Positions 29,587 through 38,037 of a DNA stretch of 64,000 nucleotides are shown piece after piece (the stretch's first letter is position 1; each line of letters opens with the position of its first letter). The translations under genes were made by a program, and so were the position numbers. The DNA is from a bacterium (GTDB lineage: Bacteria; Bacillota; Bacilli; Lactobacillales; Streptococcaceae), in NCBI GenBank assembly GCA_905221455.1, contig CAJNDF010000009.1, positions 1 to 64,000 of the forward strand, read 5' to 3'. The notes under the pieces were generated by a model. It was not told the origin of the DNA, made no database searches, and saw only the letters and a list, made by a program, of their open reading frames with translations.

Positions 29587-30473
29587 CGTAACCAAATCAG
29601 ATAAGCACCCAAGACAAAGAATAAAATAGTTAGGCAAATAACAGTTTCAACCACTACTAGATAATCCAGAAATGGAAGTTTCAAGATTCCCTGAGCCATC
29701 TTGAGCGAGGTAGCTGTGATAATGGTTGGGAAGGTGAGGGCTGAAAAAGTTGGTTGAAAGCCTTGTTTTAAAATATTGGGCAGTCGAGTTAAAACAAAGA
29801 AAAAGAAAGTTTGAGAAGCCAAAATCATGGCAATCAGGAGCCAAGTCGGTAGGCTGGCTCCTCCAACTCGAACCAAGGAAGCCAAGAGCAGAGAGAAAGG
29901 AGCACAGTAGATTCCTTCCTGTCCAAGCATGGCTACAGGGAGTGGATGTTTCTTTAAATCGCTATAAATAAGGGGATAGAGATAGAAGGTCAAGAGAAAA
30001 CCAAAACTCAAGGTCGCATAGGCAATCTCGATAATGCCTACCAGTGGATAAGTCAAGGCTGCCACTGCTATTCCCACATAGAGAACCGTCCAGCTAGGAG
30101 TGGAATGAACCCTCCGACCAGGACAGGCAAATTTGATAGTAAATCCAGCAATCAGGGCCAAATCCAAGAGAAATGAAAACCACCAGAGCCCTTGCGCTAC
30201 TAAAGGAAGATGAGGAAACACGCGAAAGACATAGGTCGATAAAATCATTCCAGCCATGGGAAAGGTGGCCATTCCTGACAAAAGAGGGGGCTTGGCCAAT
30301 TCTTGCTTGGTTTCTTTCCAATTGAGCAAATGAAGAATCAGAAAGAATATCCACAAAATCAAACCTGACATACTCAGTAGATGTGACAGAACTGGCAACA
30401 TATCTAAAACGAGATTTCCAGCTCCTGCCAAACCTAGCAAACAACCAGAAAATACCAAGGGGAGTTTTTTCAT
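29574..30473 (-). CDS. TDT family (SLAC1-like) membrane transporter
   Basis: This 299-residue protein has about ten predicted hydrophobic helices and the overall pattern of the tellurite-resistance/dicarboxylate transporter (TDT) family. Family members move organic acids or anions; the substrate here is unknown. Orthologues in pneumococcus have been misnamed 'exfoliative toxin'. A TTG at 30485 would add four residues; the ATG at 30473 has GGAGG at proper spacing and is preferred. Confidence 0.8.
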   Translation of the reverse strand: MKKLPLVFSGCLLGLAGAGNLVLDMLPVLSHLLSMSGLILWIFFLILHLLNWKETKQELAKPPLLSGMATFPMAGMILSTYVFRVFPHLPLVAQGLWWFSFLLDLALIAGFTIKFACPGRRVHSTPSWTVLYVGIAVAALTYPLVGIIEIAYATLSFGFLLTFYLYPLIYSDLKKHPLPVAMLGQEGIYCAPFSLLLASLVRVGGASLPTWLLIAMILASQTFFFFVLTRLPNILKQGFQPTFSALTFPTIITATSLKMAQGILKLPFLDYLVVVETVICLTILFFVLGAYLIWLRKKV

Positions 30474-30533
30474 CCTAACCTCCAATAATCATGTTAATTT
30501 CAGTATAGCATAAAAGCGCTTAAATGAGGGATT

Positions 30534-30572
30534 AAAAAAAACGAAGTCCGTTGATTTCAGACTTCATTTTTT
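30534..30572. terminator. Terminator after the AhpD-like gene
   Basis: GAAGTC/GACTTC stem with A8 and T6 flanks, functional in either direction. Confidence 0.8.
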
Positions 30573-30585
30573 GTTCAGATATGAA

Positions 30586-31134
30586 TTATGCATAAGGTTG
30601 CAATTCTGGATTAATTGGCGTATTGGCTAGGTTGTTGGCATAGTTACAGAGGCTGGCTAGGCTGACACCAAGAACCACATCCAAGGCATTTTGTTGAGTG
30701 TATCCAGCTTCTAAAAACTCAGACAAGGCTTCATCTCCTACACGACCTTTGGTATTGATAACCGCCAAGGTAAACTTAGCTAGGGTGTCCAATTTAGGAT
30801 CTGTTTCAATCGGAGTACGATTGCGAAGGGCTTGAAGAAGATCATCATTCATCTGGATTTGTTTGATTGAAAAGGCTGTGTGACCTGCGACGCAGAAAGC
30901 ACAACCATTAGTTACGGCCGCCGTGATTTGCACCACTTCACGCTCAACTGGTGTCAGGCTATTGCGGCGGTTGATAGCTCCGACAGTTCTGTAAGCCTCT
31001 AAAGCAGTCGGTGCATTGGCCAAGAGACCGATTAGGTTGGGAATATAGCCATTGTTATCTTTTTCTACTGTTTCAAGAACTTCTTTCACTTCTGCTGGTG
31101 CTGATTCTACTGTATGAATTGTAAATGTTGTCAT
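30586..31134 (-). CDS. AhpD-like carboxymuconolactone decarboxylase-family protein
   Basis: This 182-residue all-helical protein has the redox motif CAFCVAGH (two cysteines spaced CxxC, then His), as in AhpD-type alkylhydroperoxidases. A peroxidase or thiol-redox role is likely; the electron donor is unknown. The frame is open to 31152 and there are consecutive ATGs at 31137 and 31134. AGAGG spacing favours 31134. It is a single-gene unit ended by the terminator at 30534-30572. Confidence 0.85.
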   Translation of the reverse strand: MTTFTIHTVESAPAEVKEVLETVEKDNNGYIPNLIGLLANAPTALEAYRTVGAINRRNSLTPVEREVVQITAAVTNGCAFCVAGHTAFSIKQIQMNDDLLQALRNRTPIETDPKLDTLAKFTLAVINTKGRVGDEALSEFLEAGYTQQNALDVVLGVSLASLCNYANNLANTPINPELQPYA

Positions 31135-31238
31135 CATAAAACCTCTTTTCATTTTGTTGAAACCTAGTCTATCACAGATTCTATACCTTGCATAATATAT
31201 ATTTTAAATTGCACTGATAAAAATTCTTTATGAAAGCA

Positions 31239-31263
31239 AAAAATCACACGAGCTGTGTGATTT
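31239..31263 (-). terminator. Terminator after the symporter gene
   Basis: AAATCACAC/GTGTGATTT with a 7-nt loop and T6 on the minus strand. Confidence 0.8.
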
Positions 31264-31265
31264 CA

Positions 31266-32588
31266 TTATTTATCAAAATACTTTTTAGTCTCAGCAATAA
31301 CGACTGGTGACAGGACCAAGAGGGCAATCAAGTTTGGCAGAGCCATCAAGGCGTTCACAATATCTGCAATAATCCAAACCATATCCAACTCGATAAATCC
31401 TCCCAACAAGACCATGAGCACAAAGACTACACGGTAAAGCCAGATAAAACGAACTCCAAAGAGGAACTCGAAACAGCGTTCTCCATAGTAGTTCCAACCT
31501 AGAATCGTCGTGAAGGCAAAGAGCACAAGGAAGATGGTCAAGAGGGCAGGCCCAAAGTGTGAAAAGACTGTTGAAAAGGCTGACTGAGTCAAGGCAACCC
31601 CATTTAAGTCACCACTCCAAACCCCAGTTACCAAGATGGTCAAACCTGTCAAGGTACAGATAATGAGGGTATCAATAAAGGTTCCTGTCATGGAAATCAA
31701 ACCTTGCTCTACCGGTTCGTTTGTCTTAGCAGCCGCAGCTGCAATAGGAGCTGAACCTAGACCAGACTCATTTGAAAACACACCACGCGCCACACCATTT
31801 TGAATAGCCATCCGAATGCTAGCACCGGCAAATCCACCTACCGCAGCAACAGGACTAAAAGCTGATGTCAATATTAAAGCGATTGTAGCTGGGAGTTTCC
31901 CGATATTAAAGAAAATAACTGTAAGAGTTCCTAGAATATAGATGATAGCCATAAAAGGAACAACAGTAGTTGAAACCTTTGAAATAGACTTGAGTCCGCC
32001 AAAGACGGCAATCGCTACTAAGACAGACAAAACGAGAGCAGTGATGGCTGGCGAAATAGACGTGGTATTTTGGATAGATTCTGTAATCGAGTTGACTTGG
32101 GTGAAGGTTCCTATTCCCAACAAAGCTACTAAGACACCTGCGATAGCAAAGAAGATAGCAAGTGGTCGCCACTTTTCTCCCATCCCTAGAAGAATATAGT
32201 GCATTGGGCCTCCCGCTACTGCACCATGGTCGTCCTTAGTACGGTATTTAATCGCCAAGAGCCCTTCCGCATACTTGGTAGCCATTCCAAAGAAAGCCGC
32301 CATCCACATCCAAAAGAGAGCTCCTGGTCCACCGACCTTGATAGCTGTCGCCACCCCTATAATATTTCCCGTACCAACTGTCGCTGCCAGAGCTGTACAC
32401 AAGGCCGCAAAACTGGATACATCACCATGCCCCTTATCCTTGATAAAAATAAGCTGAAAGGCCTTAGAGAGACGCAAAACCTGTAAAAGCCCCAAACGAG
32501 CAGTTAGATAAATCCCTGTTCCGACCAATAAAATCAAGAGGGGAGGTCCCCAAGCAAAAGCATCGATTGATTTAAGCAATTCTAACAT
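31266..32588 (-). CDS. Sodium:alanine/glycine symporter (AGCS family)
   Basis: This 440-residue membrane protein has about eleven hydrophobic helices. AGCS signatures include GDVSSFAALCTALAATVGTGN near the N-terminus, GPGALFWMWMAAFFGM and NESGLGSAPIAAAAA. It imports alanine or glycine with sodium. The glycine riboswitch in its leader points to glycine as at least the regulatory ligand. RBS ATAGGAG precedes the ATG. Confidence 0.93.
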   Translation of the reverse strand: MLELLKSIDAFAWGPPLLILLVGTGIYLTARLGLLQVLRLSKAFQLIFIKDKGHGDVSSFAALCTALAATVGTGNIIGVATAIKVGGPGALFWMWMAAFFGMATKYAEGLLAIKYRTKDDHGAVAGGPMHYILLGMGEKWRPLAIFFAIAGVLVALLGIGTFTQVNSITESIQNTTSISPAITALVLSVLVAIAVFGGLKSISKVSTTVVPFMAIIYILGTLTVIFFNIGKLPATIALILTSAFSPVAAVGGFAGASIRMAIQNGVARGVFSNESGLGSAPIAAAAAKTNEPVEQGLISMTGTFIDTLIICTLTGLTILVTGVWSGDLNGVALTQSAFSTVFSHFGPALLTIFLVLFAFTTILGWNYYGERCFEFLFGVRFIWLYRVVFVLMVLLGGFIELDMVWIIADIVNALMALPNLIALLVLSPVVIAETKKYFDK

Positions 32589-32613
32589 TCTATTCTCCTA
32601 TCTTTTCAACCCC

Positions 32614-32646
32614 AAAAGAAAGAGCACATGCAAGATACATGTACTC
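32614..32646 (-). terminator. Expression-platform terminator of the glycine riboswitch
   Basis: GAGTACATG pairs with CATGTGCTC (one G-U), followed by TTTCTTTT, between the aptamer and the symporter start. Whether glycine promotes or prevents its formation cannot be fixed by eye. Confidence 0.65.
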
Positions 32647-32682
32647 TGGAATGCTTAGATAAATGCTAAAAAGCGGTCTATC

Positions 32683-32765
32683 CTAGCTCTGTCCTTTTAC
32701 CTGAGAGTTTGAGCAGTTGCCTGCCTTGCCCCTTCGGTGCCTTTACGGTCTCTCCAGAGTTCCGT
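32683..32765 (-). promoter_or_regulatory. Glycine riboswitch aptamer
   Basis: The minus strand carries the conserved glycine aptamer core: TCTGGAGAGACCGT, GGCACCGAAGGGGCAAGG and CTCTCAGGTAAAAGGACAGAG. Only one complete aptamer is visible. The roughly 70 nt between the predicted transcript start (near 32837) and the aptamer are too short for a second full one. It controls the AGCS symporter downstream. Confidence 0.93.
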
Positions 32766-32843
32766 CCATTTACAGTCATGGAAAATCAAACGATTCCCCA
32801 CTTCTATTAAACTTCATTCGGTGTTGGTATTTAATTGATTCTT

Positions 32844-32872
32844 ATTTTACAAAAAATGTTGGCTTTTGTCAA
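32844..32872 (-). promoter_or_regulatory. Promoter of the riboswitch-symporter transcript
   Basis: TTGACA (32867-32872) and TAAAAT (32844-32849) are 17 bp apart on the minus strand. Confidence 0.75.
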
Positions 32873-32930
32873 TGGATTTATTAATAAAACTTAATTCAAC
32901 CGTTTTTACTTTATAAAGTCCGAAATACTT

Positions 32931-35267
32931 CTATCCTTTAAAAGTCACAATAGTCGCACCACTGCCTCCAGCATTTTGTGGGGCATAGCCGAAACTCTTG
33001 ACATGTTTGTTTCTTTGTAGGTATTTGGTGACACCTTCACGGATGACACCTGTTCCGATACCATGGATGATATCAACTTGCGCCATATTGTTAAGCAGGG
33101 CTTGGTCAATAAAGGCATCTAGCTCATTCATAGCCTCTTCATAACGTTTGCCTCGAAGGTCCAGTCTGGCTTGTGGACCACGACCAGAAGTCCGTTTCAC
33201 AACATTGACTTGTTTCTTCTTAACTTGCTTTTCTTGCTGGGCTTGAACAAGGTCAAATTCTTTTTCTTCCAAGGTCATCTTAATCAAACCAACTTGGGCT
33301 TCCCAGCGGCCATCCTTGAGTTGACTAGTCAAGGTCCCACGCTGTCCATAACTGAGAACCACGATATCATCTCCCACCTTTGGAGCTCGTTTTTTCTTGG
33401 CCTTTTGAAGAACCTTGTTTTTAGACAAATCTACTTTTTCAGGAGCCAATTTTTTCAACTTGGCCTTGGCTTCAATGATTTCATGGGGTTTGAGTTGAGA
33501 TTTGCTATGAAGATTTTTGAGAATCTGGTCACTCTCACTGAGGGCCATGTCCACAATCTCAGAAGCCTGTTCACGCGCCTTGTTGAGCTCGGTTTCCTTT
33601 TCACGATTGAGCTCGTTGTAGAGCTTTTTAAGAGCACGGTTCATCTTGAGATTTTCTTGCTCCACCTCACGGATATTGTCCAAGCGTTTGCGACTCTCTA
33701 GCGTCTGCTCTTCCAGTTGTTCAATGATTCGGTTGACATCATTGTCTTGATCGACCTGCTGACTGGCATCCCCTACGATGACTTCAGAAAGCCCTAGACG
33801 TTTGGCAATTTCAAAGGCATTGCTTCGGCCAGGCACCCCCTGCATAAAGCGATAGGTCGGGCGAAGAGTCGCAGTATCAAACTCCATACTGGCATTTTGC
33901 ACAAAGGCTGTCTCGATACCATAGGCCTTGAGCTCCGGATAGTGGGTCGTCGCCATGGTCTTGACTTGACGCAGGCGAAGATCCTCCAGAATAGCCATGG
34001 CAAGGGCGGCTCCTTCTTGAGGGTCTGTACCAGCCCCCAACTCATCCAAGAGTAGGAGGGAATGTTGGTTGACCTTGCCAAGAATATCCACGATATTGGT
34101 CATGTGGCTAGAGAAGGTAGACAAGCTTTGTTCAATAGATTGCTCATCCCCAATATCAGCAAAGATTTCTTCAAAAATACCCACACGACTTCCCTTGTCT
34201 GCTAAAATCGGCAAACCGGACTGGGCCATAACCTGTGTCAAACCCAGAGTTTTAAGCATGATGGTCTTACCACCAGTGTTGGGTCCTGTGATGACAATAG
34301 CTGTTAAATCTTGACCAAAATGGACATCATTTGCGACTGCATTTTTGACCAAAGGATGGCAGACATGGAGCAGTTGAATTTCCTGATTTTCTGACAGCTG
34401 AGGCACGACTGCTTGTCTTTCTTGAATAAAGCGGACCTTGGCACGAATCAAGTCTAGATGACCGATAATCCAAGCATCGTTGGCGATCTCAGCCGCATGA
34501 GGGCGGACACGCTCGGAAATTTCTTGGAGAATACGAAGCATTTCGTAGCGCTCATCTGCTCGCAAACTAGCAATTTCTTCGCTCAGTTTGACCACCTCAC
34601 GGGGTTCGATATAGACGGTATTTCCACTAGCAGAAATATCATGAACGACACCTGCAATCTTGTTACGATAAGTGTTTTTAACTGGTAAAACCTGACGGCC
34701 ATTTCTGCTAGCAACAATCCCTTCCGTCAACATCTGCGCTTTTTGCTTGAGCAAATCTTGCAAGACATCGCGTACCTGACTCTCGCTATCATGTATTTTT
34801 CGACGGATTCGCGCCAATTCTTCACTGGCGAAATTTTCAATGAAACCTGCATCATTAAAGGCCTGAAGATTTCCTTGTAATTGCGGAAAATCGTGTAATT
34901 TATCAAACCAAAGGGCTAATTCTTCCAAGCTGACATTTTCCAGATTGGCGTAAAAACTTTGCAATTCTCTGCTAGAAAGAAGCACGCGCTTCAAGAGTAG
35001 GAACTCCTCTATATTGAGGTCTGCTCCCATCTCCAACCGCTTGCAGACTCCTGCGATTTCCTTGGTTGCGAGAAGAGTAAAATGCGGTTGCTCAACAAAA
35101 AGAGCCTGCATTTCCTTCATCTCAGCAAAAGCCTGTTTGATTTTATCTGCTTTGGCAGTCGGAGCCAACTGTCTCAATTGCTCCAAGCCCTGCTCGGTCA
35201 ACAAATGGGGTTCAAACAAGGCCTTAACCTTATTGAACTCTAATGTTTCTAATATTTTCTTGTTCAT
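32931..35267 (-). CDS. mutS2: MutS2 DNA-binding ATPase/endonuclease
   Basis: This 778-residue protein is distinct from mismatch-repair MutS. It has the MutS ATPase core (Walker A GPNTGGKT, then [12 protein letters not shown]), a long coiled coil (about residues 510-630) and a C-terminal Smr nuclease domain beginning [11 protein letters not shown]. MutS2 has been linked to suppression of recombination and, in Bacillus, to rescue of collided ribosomes. The length is normal. A BOX element lies just upstream. Confidence 0.96.
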   Translation of the reverse strand: MNKKILETLEFNKVKALFEPHLLTEQGLEQLRQLAPTAKADKIKQAFAEMKEMQALFVEQPHFTLLATKEIAGVCKRLEMGADLNIEEFLLLKRVLLSSRELQSFYANLENVSLEELALWFDKLHDFPQLQGNLQAFNDAGFIENFASEELARIRRKIHDSESQVRDVLQDLLKQKAQMLTEGIVASRNGRQVLPVKNTYRNKIAGVVHDISASGNTVYIEPREVVKLSEEIASLRADERYEMLRILQEISERVRPHAAEIANDAWIIGHLDLIRAKVRFIQERQAVVPQLSENQEIQLLHVCHPLVKNAVANDVHFGQDLTAIVITGPNTGGKTIMLKTLGLTQVMAQSGLPILADKGSRVGIFEEIFADIGDEQSIEQSLSTFSSHMTNIVDILGKVNQHSLLLLDELGAGTDPQEGAALAMAILEDLRLRQVKTMATTHYPELKAYGIETAFVQNASMEFDTATLRPTYRFMQGVPGRSNAFEIAKRLGLSEVIVGDASQQVDQDNDVNRIIEQLEEQTLESRKRLDNIREVEQENLKMNRALKKLYNELNREKETELNKAREQASEIVDMALSESDQILKNLHSKSQLKPHEIIEAKAKLKKLAPEKVDLSKNKVLQKAKKKRAPKVGDDIVVLSYGQRGTLTSQLKDGRWEAQVGLIKMTLEEKEFDLVQAQQEKQVKKKQVNVVKRTSGRGPQARLDLRGKRYEEAMNELDAFIDQALLNNMAQVDIIHGIGTGVIREGVTKYLQRNKHVKSFGYAPQNAGGSGATIVTFKG

Positions 35268-35303
35268 CTTTATTTCCTTGTCTTTGAATGTCTAGGTATA
35301 TTG

Positions 35304-35418
35304 TACTCAATGAAAATCAAAGAGCAAACTAGGAAGCTAGCCACAGGTTGCTCAAAACAGTGTTTTGAGGTTGCAGATGGAAGCTGACGTGGTTTGAAGA
35401 GATTTTCGAAGAGTATTA
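35304..35418 (-). repeat. BOX element (short form) between mutS2 and cvpA
   Basis: It starts TACTCAATGAAAATCAAAGA and ends GATTTTCGAAGAGTATTA, the terminal inverted sequences of pneumococcal BOX (boxC and boxA). The CTGACGTGGTTTGAAGA segment is present and only a remnant of the boxB-type core CAAAACAGTGTTTTGAGGTTG remains. A non-autonomous repeat, probably part of the mutS2 leader region. Confidence 0.88.
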
Positions 35419-35485
35419 GCTTTTTACATTCTTATAGATTCTAGTCAAATCTGTAAACAAAGGGCTAGGAAAATTCCTGCCCTTT

Positions 35486-36034
35486 TTATCCGATTAAATT
35501 TGTCACCCAGATTTGTTTGAGCCAACTGGTTGTTACCGGTACGCTCTGGATGATGTGTTTTGCGACGATACTCTTTTCAAGAGGATTTTGTACAGCTGCC
35601 ATGGGAATGGTCGCTAGTATGGTCAAGGCCATTTGCAAGACAAATAAGGTCACCAACATAGACAAGATACCTGCTGAAATTTGGAACAACTTGCCACCCA
35701 GTTTTTTACTAGGAAGTAAGTGTAACAAGAGACCAAGTAAACGACCGATGCTATAGACAATCCCAAATACCAACAAGTAGCCGATACCTGCATAAAAGAC
35801 CTTATCCAACTGAAAGAGTTGATCCGATGGGAAGAAGAAAGTTCCCTGACCTTCCTGCGGATTTGCATAAGGGAGCAATAAGTGGAACTGCTCACCAAGC
35901 CCCTTGTAAAACTGGCCTGCCATAAAAGCCGATGCCATGGCTGAAATCAGGTAATAAACCTGTAAGAGCAAGCCTCTCCGATAGCCGATATAAAATCCCC
36001 AAGCCAAGACCAATAGAAGAAGGAGTGAAATCAT
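35486..36034 (-). CDS. CvpA family membrane protein
   Basis: This 182-residue protein has four predicted transmembrane segments and the CvpA family N-terminal pattern LVLAWGFYIGYRRGLLLQ. E. coli CvpA is needed for colicin V production; the general cellular role in streptococci is unknown. It overlaps zapA by four bases, a conserved pairing. Confidence 0.9.
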   Translation of the reverse strand: MISLLLLLVLAWGFYIGYRRGLLLQVYYLISAMASAFMAGQFYKGLGEQFHLLLPYANPQEGQGTFFFPSDQLFQLDKVFYAGIGYLLVFGIVYSIGRLLGLLLHLLPSKKLGGKLFQISAGILSMLVTLFVLQMALTILATIPMAAVQNPLEKSIVAKHIIQSVPVTTSWLKQIWVTNLIG

Positions 36035-36333
36035 AAGGAATCCTCAATCTTGCTCTGTTCTTGCTTGCAAGTCACGAGTTTGTGACGGAGTTCTTCTAAT
36101 TCTTGCTCCTTATCGTCAAATTCAATCTCACGGCTGAGCTGAGTTGACAAACAGTTGACTGCCAACAAAAGAGCGATCGTTTCATCGTCTGCACTAGGCA
36201 TTTGTTCTTTAATTGCTTGGTATTTTTCTGTCGCAACCTTAGCGATTTCTTCCATAAAAAGGTTATCATGCTCGGTTGTCAAGGTTAATGATTTTTTTCC
36301 GAATGTAAATTTGAATCGATTTAGATTTGCCAT
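36031..36333 (-). CDS. zapA: Cell division protein ZapA
   Basis: This 100-residue protein bundles FtsZ filaments. The beta-rich N-terminal region (RFKFTFGKKSLTLTTEH) and C-terminal coiled coil fit ZapA. The start is set at the ATG at 36333, with GAGG spaced 7 nt before it, rather than the GTG at 36342 that overlaps the ribosome site. It is divergent from rnhC. Confidence 0.92.
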   Translation of the reverse strand: MANLNRFKFTFGKKSLTLTTEHDNLFMEEIAKVATEKYQAIKEQMPSADDETIALLLAVNCLSTQLSREIEFDDKEQELEELRHKLVTCKQEQSKIEDSL

Positions 36334-36400
36334 AAAATTCACCTCACGATATTATACCAAAATTCGCTAACTTTGTCAGTTTTTACAAATTTGCCTGCTT

Positions 36401-36412
36401 TTGTGGTACAAT
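36401..36412 (+). promoter_or_regulatory. Extended -10 promoter placing the transcript start at the rnhC ATG
   Basis: TTGTGGTACAAT has TACAAT at 36407-36412. The expected start point, 6-7 nt downstream, falls at 36419-36420, the A of the start codon. Confidence 0.6.
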
Positions 36413-36419
36413 AGAAACT

Positions 36420-37301
36420 ATGGCAAGTATAACACTCACACCAAGCGAAAAGGAGATCCAGGCTTTTCTTGAACACTATCAAACCAGTCTGGCTCCTAGT
36501 AAGAATCCCTATATCCGCTACTTTTTGAAACTACCTCAGGCAACGGCTTCTATCTATACTTCTGGAAAGGTCTTGCTTCAGGGTGAAAGAGCTGAGAAAT
36601 ACGCTAGTTTCTTTGGCTATCAAGTTCTAGAGCAAAACAGCGGACAAAATCTCCCTTTGATTGGGACAGATGAGGTGGGAAATGGTTCCTACTTTGGTGG
36701 ACTTGCAGTTGTGGCTTCCTTTGTCACACCTGACCAGCATGACTTCTTGCGAAAACTCGGTGTGGGGGATTCCAAGACTCTGGCCGACCAAAAGATTCGT
36801 CAGCTTGCTCCTATTCTCAAGGAAAAAATCCAGCACCAAGCGCTACTTCTCTCACCAAGCAAGTACAACGAGGTCATCGGAGATCGCTACAATGCTGTTT
36901 CAGTTAAGGTTGCCCTCCATAATCAGGCTATCTATCTCCTCCTTCAAAAAGGTCTTCAGCCTGAGAAAATTGTGATTGATGCCTTCACCAGTGCTAAAAA
37001 TTATGACAAATACTTGGCACAAGAGGCCAATCGTTTCAGCAATCCTATCAGCTTAGAAGAAAAGGCTGAGGGCAAATACTTGGCTGTCGCAGTTTCTTCT
37101 ATCATCGCGCGTGATCTCTTTCTGGAAAATCTTGAAAATCTGGGACGAGAATTGGACTATCAACTTCCAAGTGGAGCTGGAATGGCTTCTGATAAGGTGG
37201 CTAGCCAGATTTTGCAAGCCTATGGTATGCAGGGACTCAACTTCTGTGCCAAACTGCACTTTAAAAATACTGAAAAAGCGAAAAAACGCTTAGAAAGGTA
37301 A
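36420..37301 (+). CDS. rnhC: Ribonuclease HIII
   Basis: This 293-residue enzyme cuts RNA in RNA-DNA hybrids. A TBP-like N-terminal substrate-binding domain (about residues 1-85) precedes the RNase H fold with [12 protein letters not shown] (catalytic Asp/Glu) and later VIDAFTS. No ribosome site precedes the ATG and the promoter abuts it, so translation is probably leaderless. The start [11 protein letters not shown] agrees with known streptococcal homologues. It is followed 3 bp later by lepB. Confidence 0.95.
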   Translation: MASITLTPSEKEIQAFLEHYQTSLAPSKNPYIRYFLKLPQATASIYTSGKVLLQGERAEKYASFFGYQVLEQNSGQNLPLIGTDEVGNGSYFGGLAVVASFVTPDQHDFLRKLGVGDSKTLADQKIRQLAPILKEKIQHQALLLSPSKYNEVIGDRYNAVSVKVALHNQAIYLLLQKGLQPEKIVIDAFTSAKNYDKYLAQEANRFSNPISLEEKAEGKYLAVAVSSIIARDLFLENLENLGRELDYQLPSGAGMASDKVASQILQAYGMQGLNFCAKLHFKNTEKAKKRLER

Positions 37302-37304
37302 ATT

Positions 37305-37919
37305 ATGAATTCATTTAAAAATTTCCTAAAAGAGTGGGGATTGTTCCTCCTGATTCTGTCATTATTAGCTTTAAGCCGTATCTTTTTCTGGAGTAACGTC
37401 CGCGTAGAAGGTCATTCTATGGACCCTACCCTAGCGGATGGCGAAATCCTCTTTGTTGTCAAACACCTCCCTATTGACCGTTTTGATATCGTTGTGGCTC
37501 ATGAGGAAGACGGTAATAAGGACATTGTCAAACGTGTCATCGGAATGCCTGGCGATACCATCCGTTACGAAAATGATAAACTTTACATCAATGATAAAGA
37601 GACGGATGAGCCTTATCTAGCTGACTATATCAAACGCTTCAAGGATGACAAACTCCAAAGCACTTACTCAGGCAAGGGCTTTGAAGGAAATAAAGGAACT
37701 TTCTTTAGAAGTATCGCTCAAAAAGCCCAAGCCTTCACAGTTGATGTCAACTACAATACCAACTTTAGCTTTACTGTTCCAGAAGGAGAGTACCTTCTCC
37801 TCGGAGATGACCGCTTGGTTTCGAGCGACAGCCGCCACGTAGGTACTTTTAAAGCAAAAGATATCACAGGGGAAGCTAAATTCCGCTTCTGGCCAATCAC
37901 CCGTATCGGAACATTTTAA
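37305..37919 (+). CDS. lepB: Signal peptidase I
   Basis: This 204-residue membrane protease removes signal peptides from secreted proteins. One N-terminal membrane helix (about 11-29) is followed by the catalytic Ser38 (GHSMDPTL) and Lys76 (IVKRVIGMPGD). GDDRLVSSDSR is the conserved box E. It is cotranscribed with rnhC. Substrates would include the choline-binding and LPXTG proteins of this window. Confidence 0.96.
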   Translation: MNSFKNFLKEWGLFLLILSLLALSRIFFWSNVRVEGHSMDPTLADGEILFVVKHLPIDRFDIVVAHEEDGNKDIVKRVIGMPGDTIRYENDKLYINDKETDEPYLADYIKRFKDDKLQSTYSGKGFEGNKGTFFRSIAQKAQAFTVDVNYNTNFSFTVPEGEYLLLGDDRLVSSDSRHVGTFKAKDITGEAKFRFWPITRIGTF

Positions 37920-37925
37920 GAAATC

Positions 37926-37962
37926 GAAGAGGCCGAGAATCAAGAATCTCAGCCTCTTCTTC
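37926..37962 (+). terminator. Terminator after lepB
   Basis: A long GC-containing GAAGAGGC..GCCTCTTC stem with a short loop, followed by a T-rich tail. Confidence 0.75.
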
Positions 37963-38037
37963 TATCGTGAGAAGTGATCGTTTATTGACTATAGTAAAAA
38001 CAACCCCAACTCTCACCTATTCATGCAAAGGAATTTT

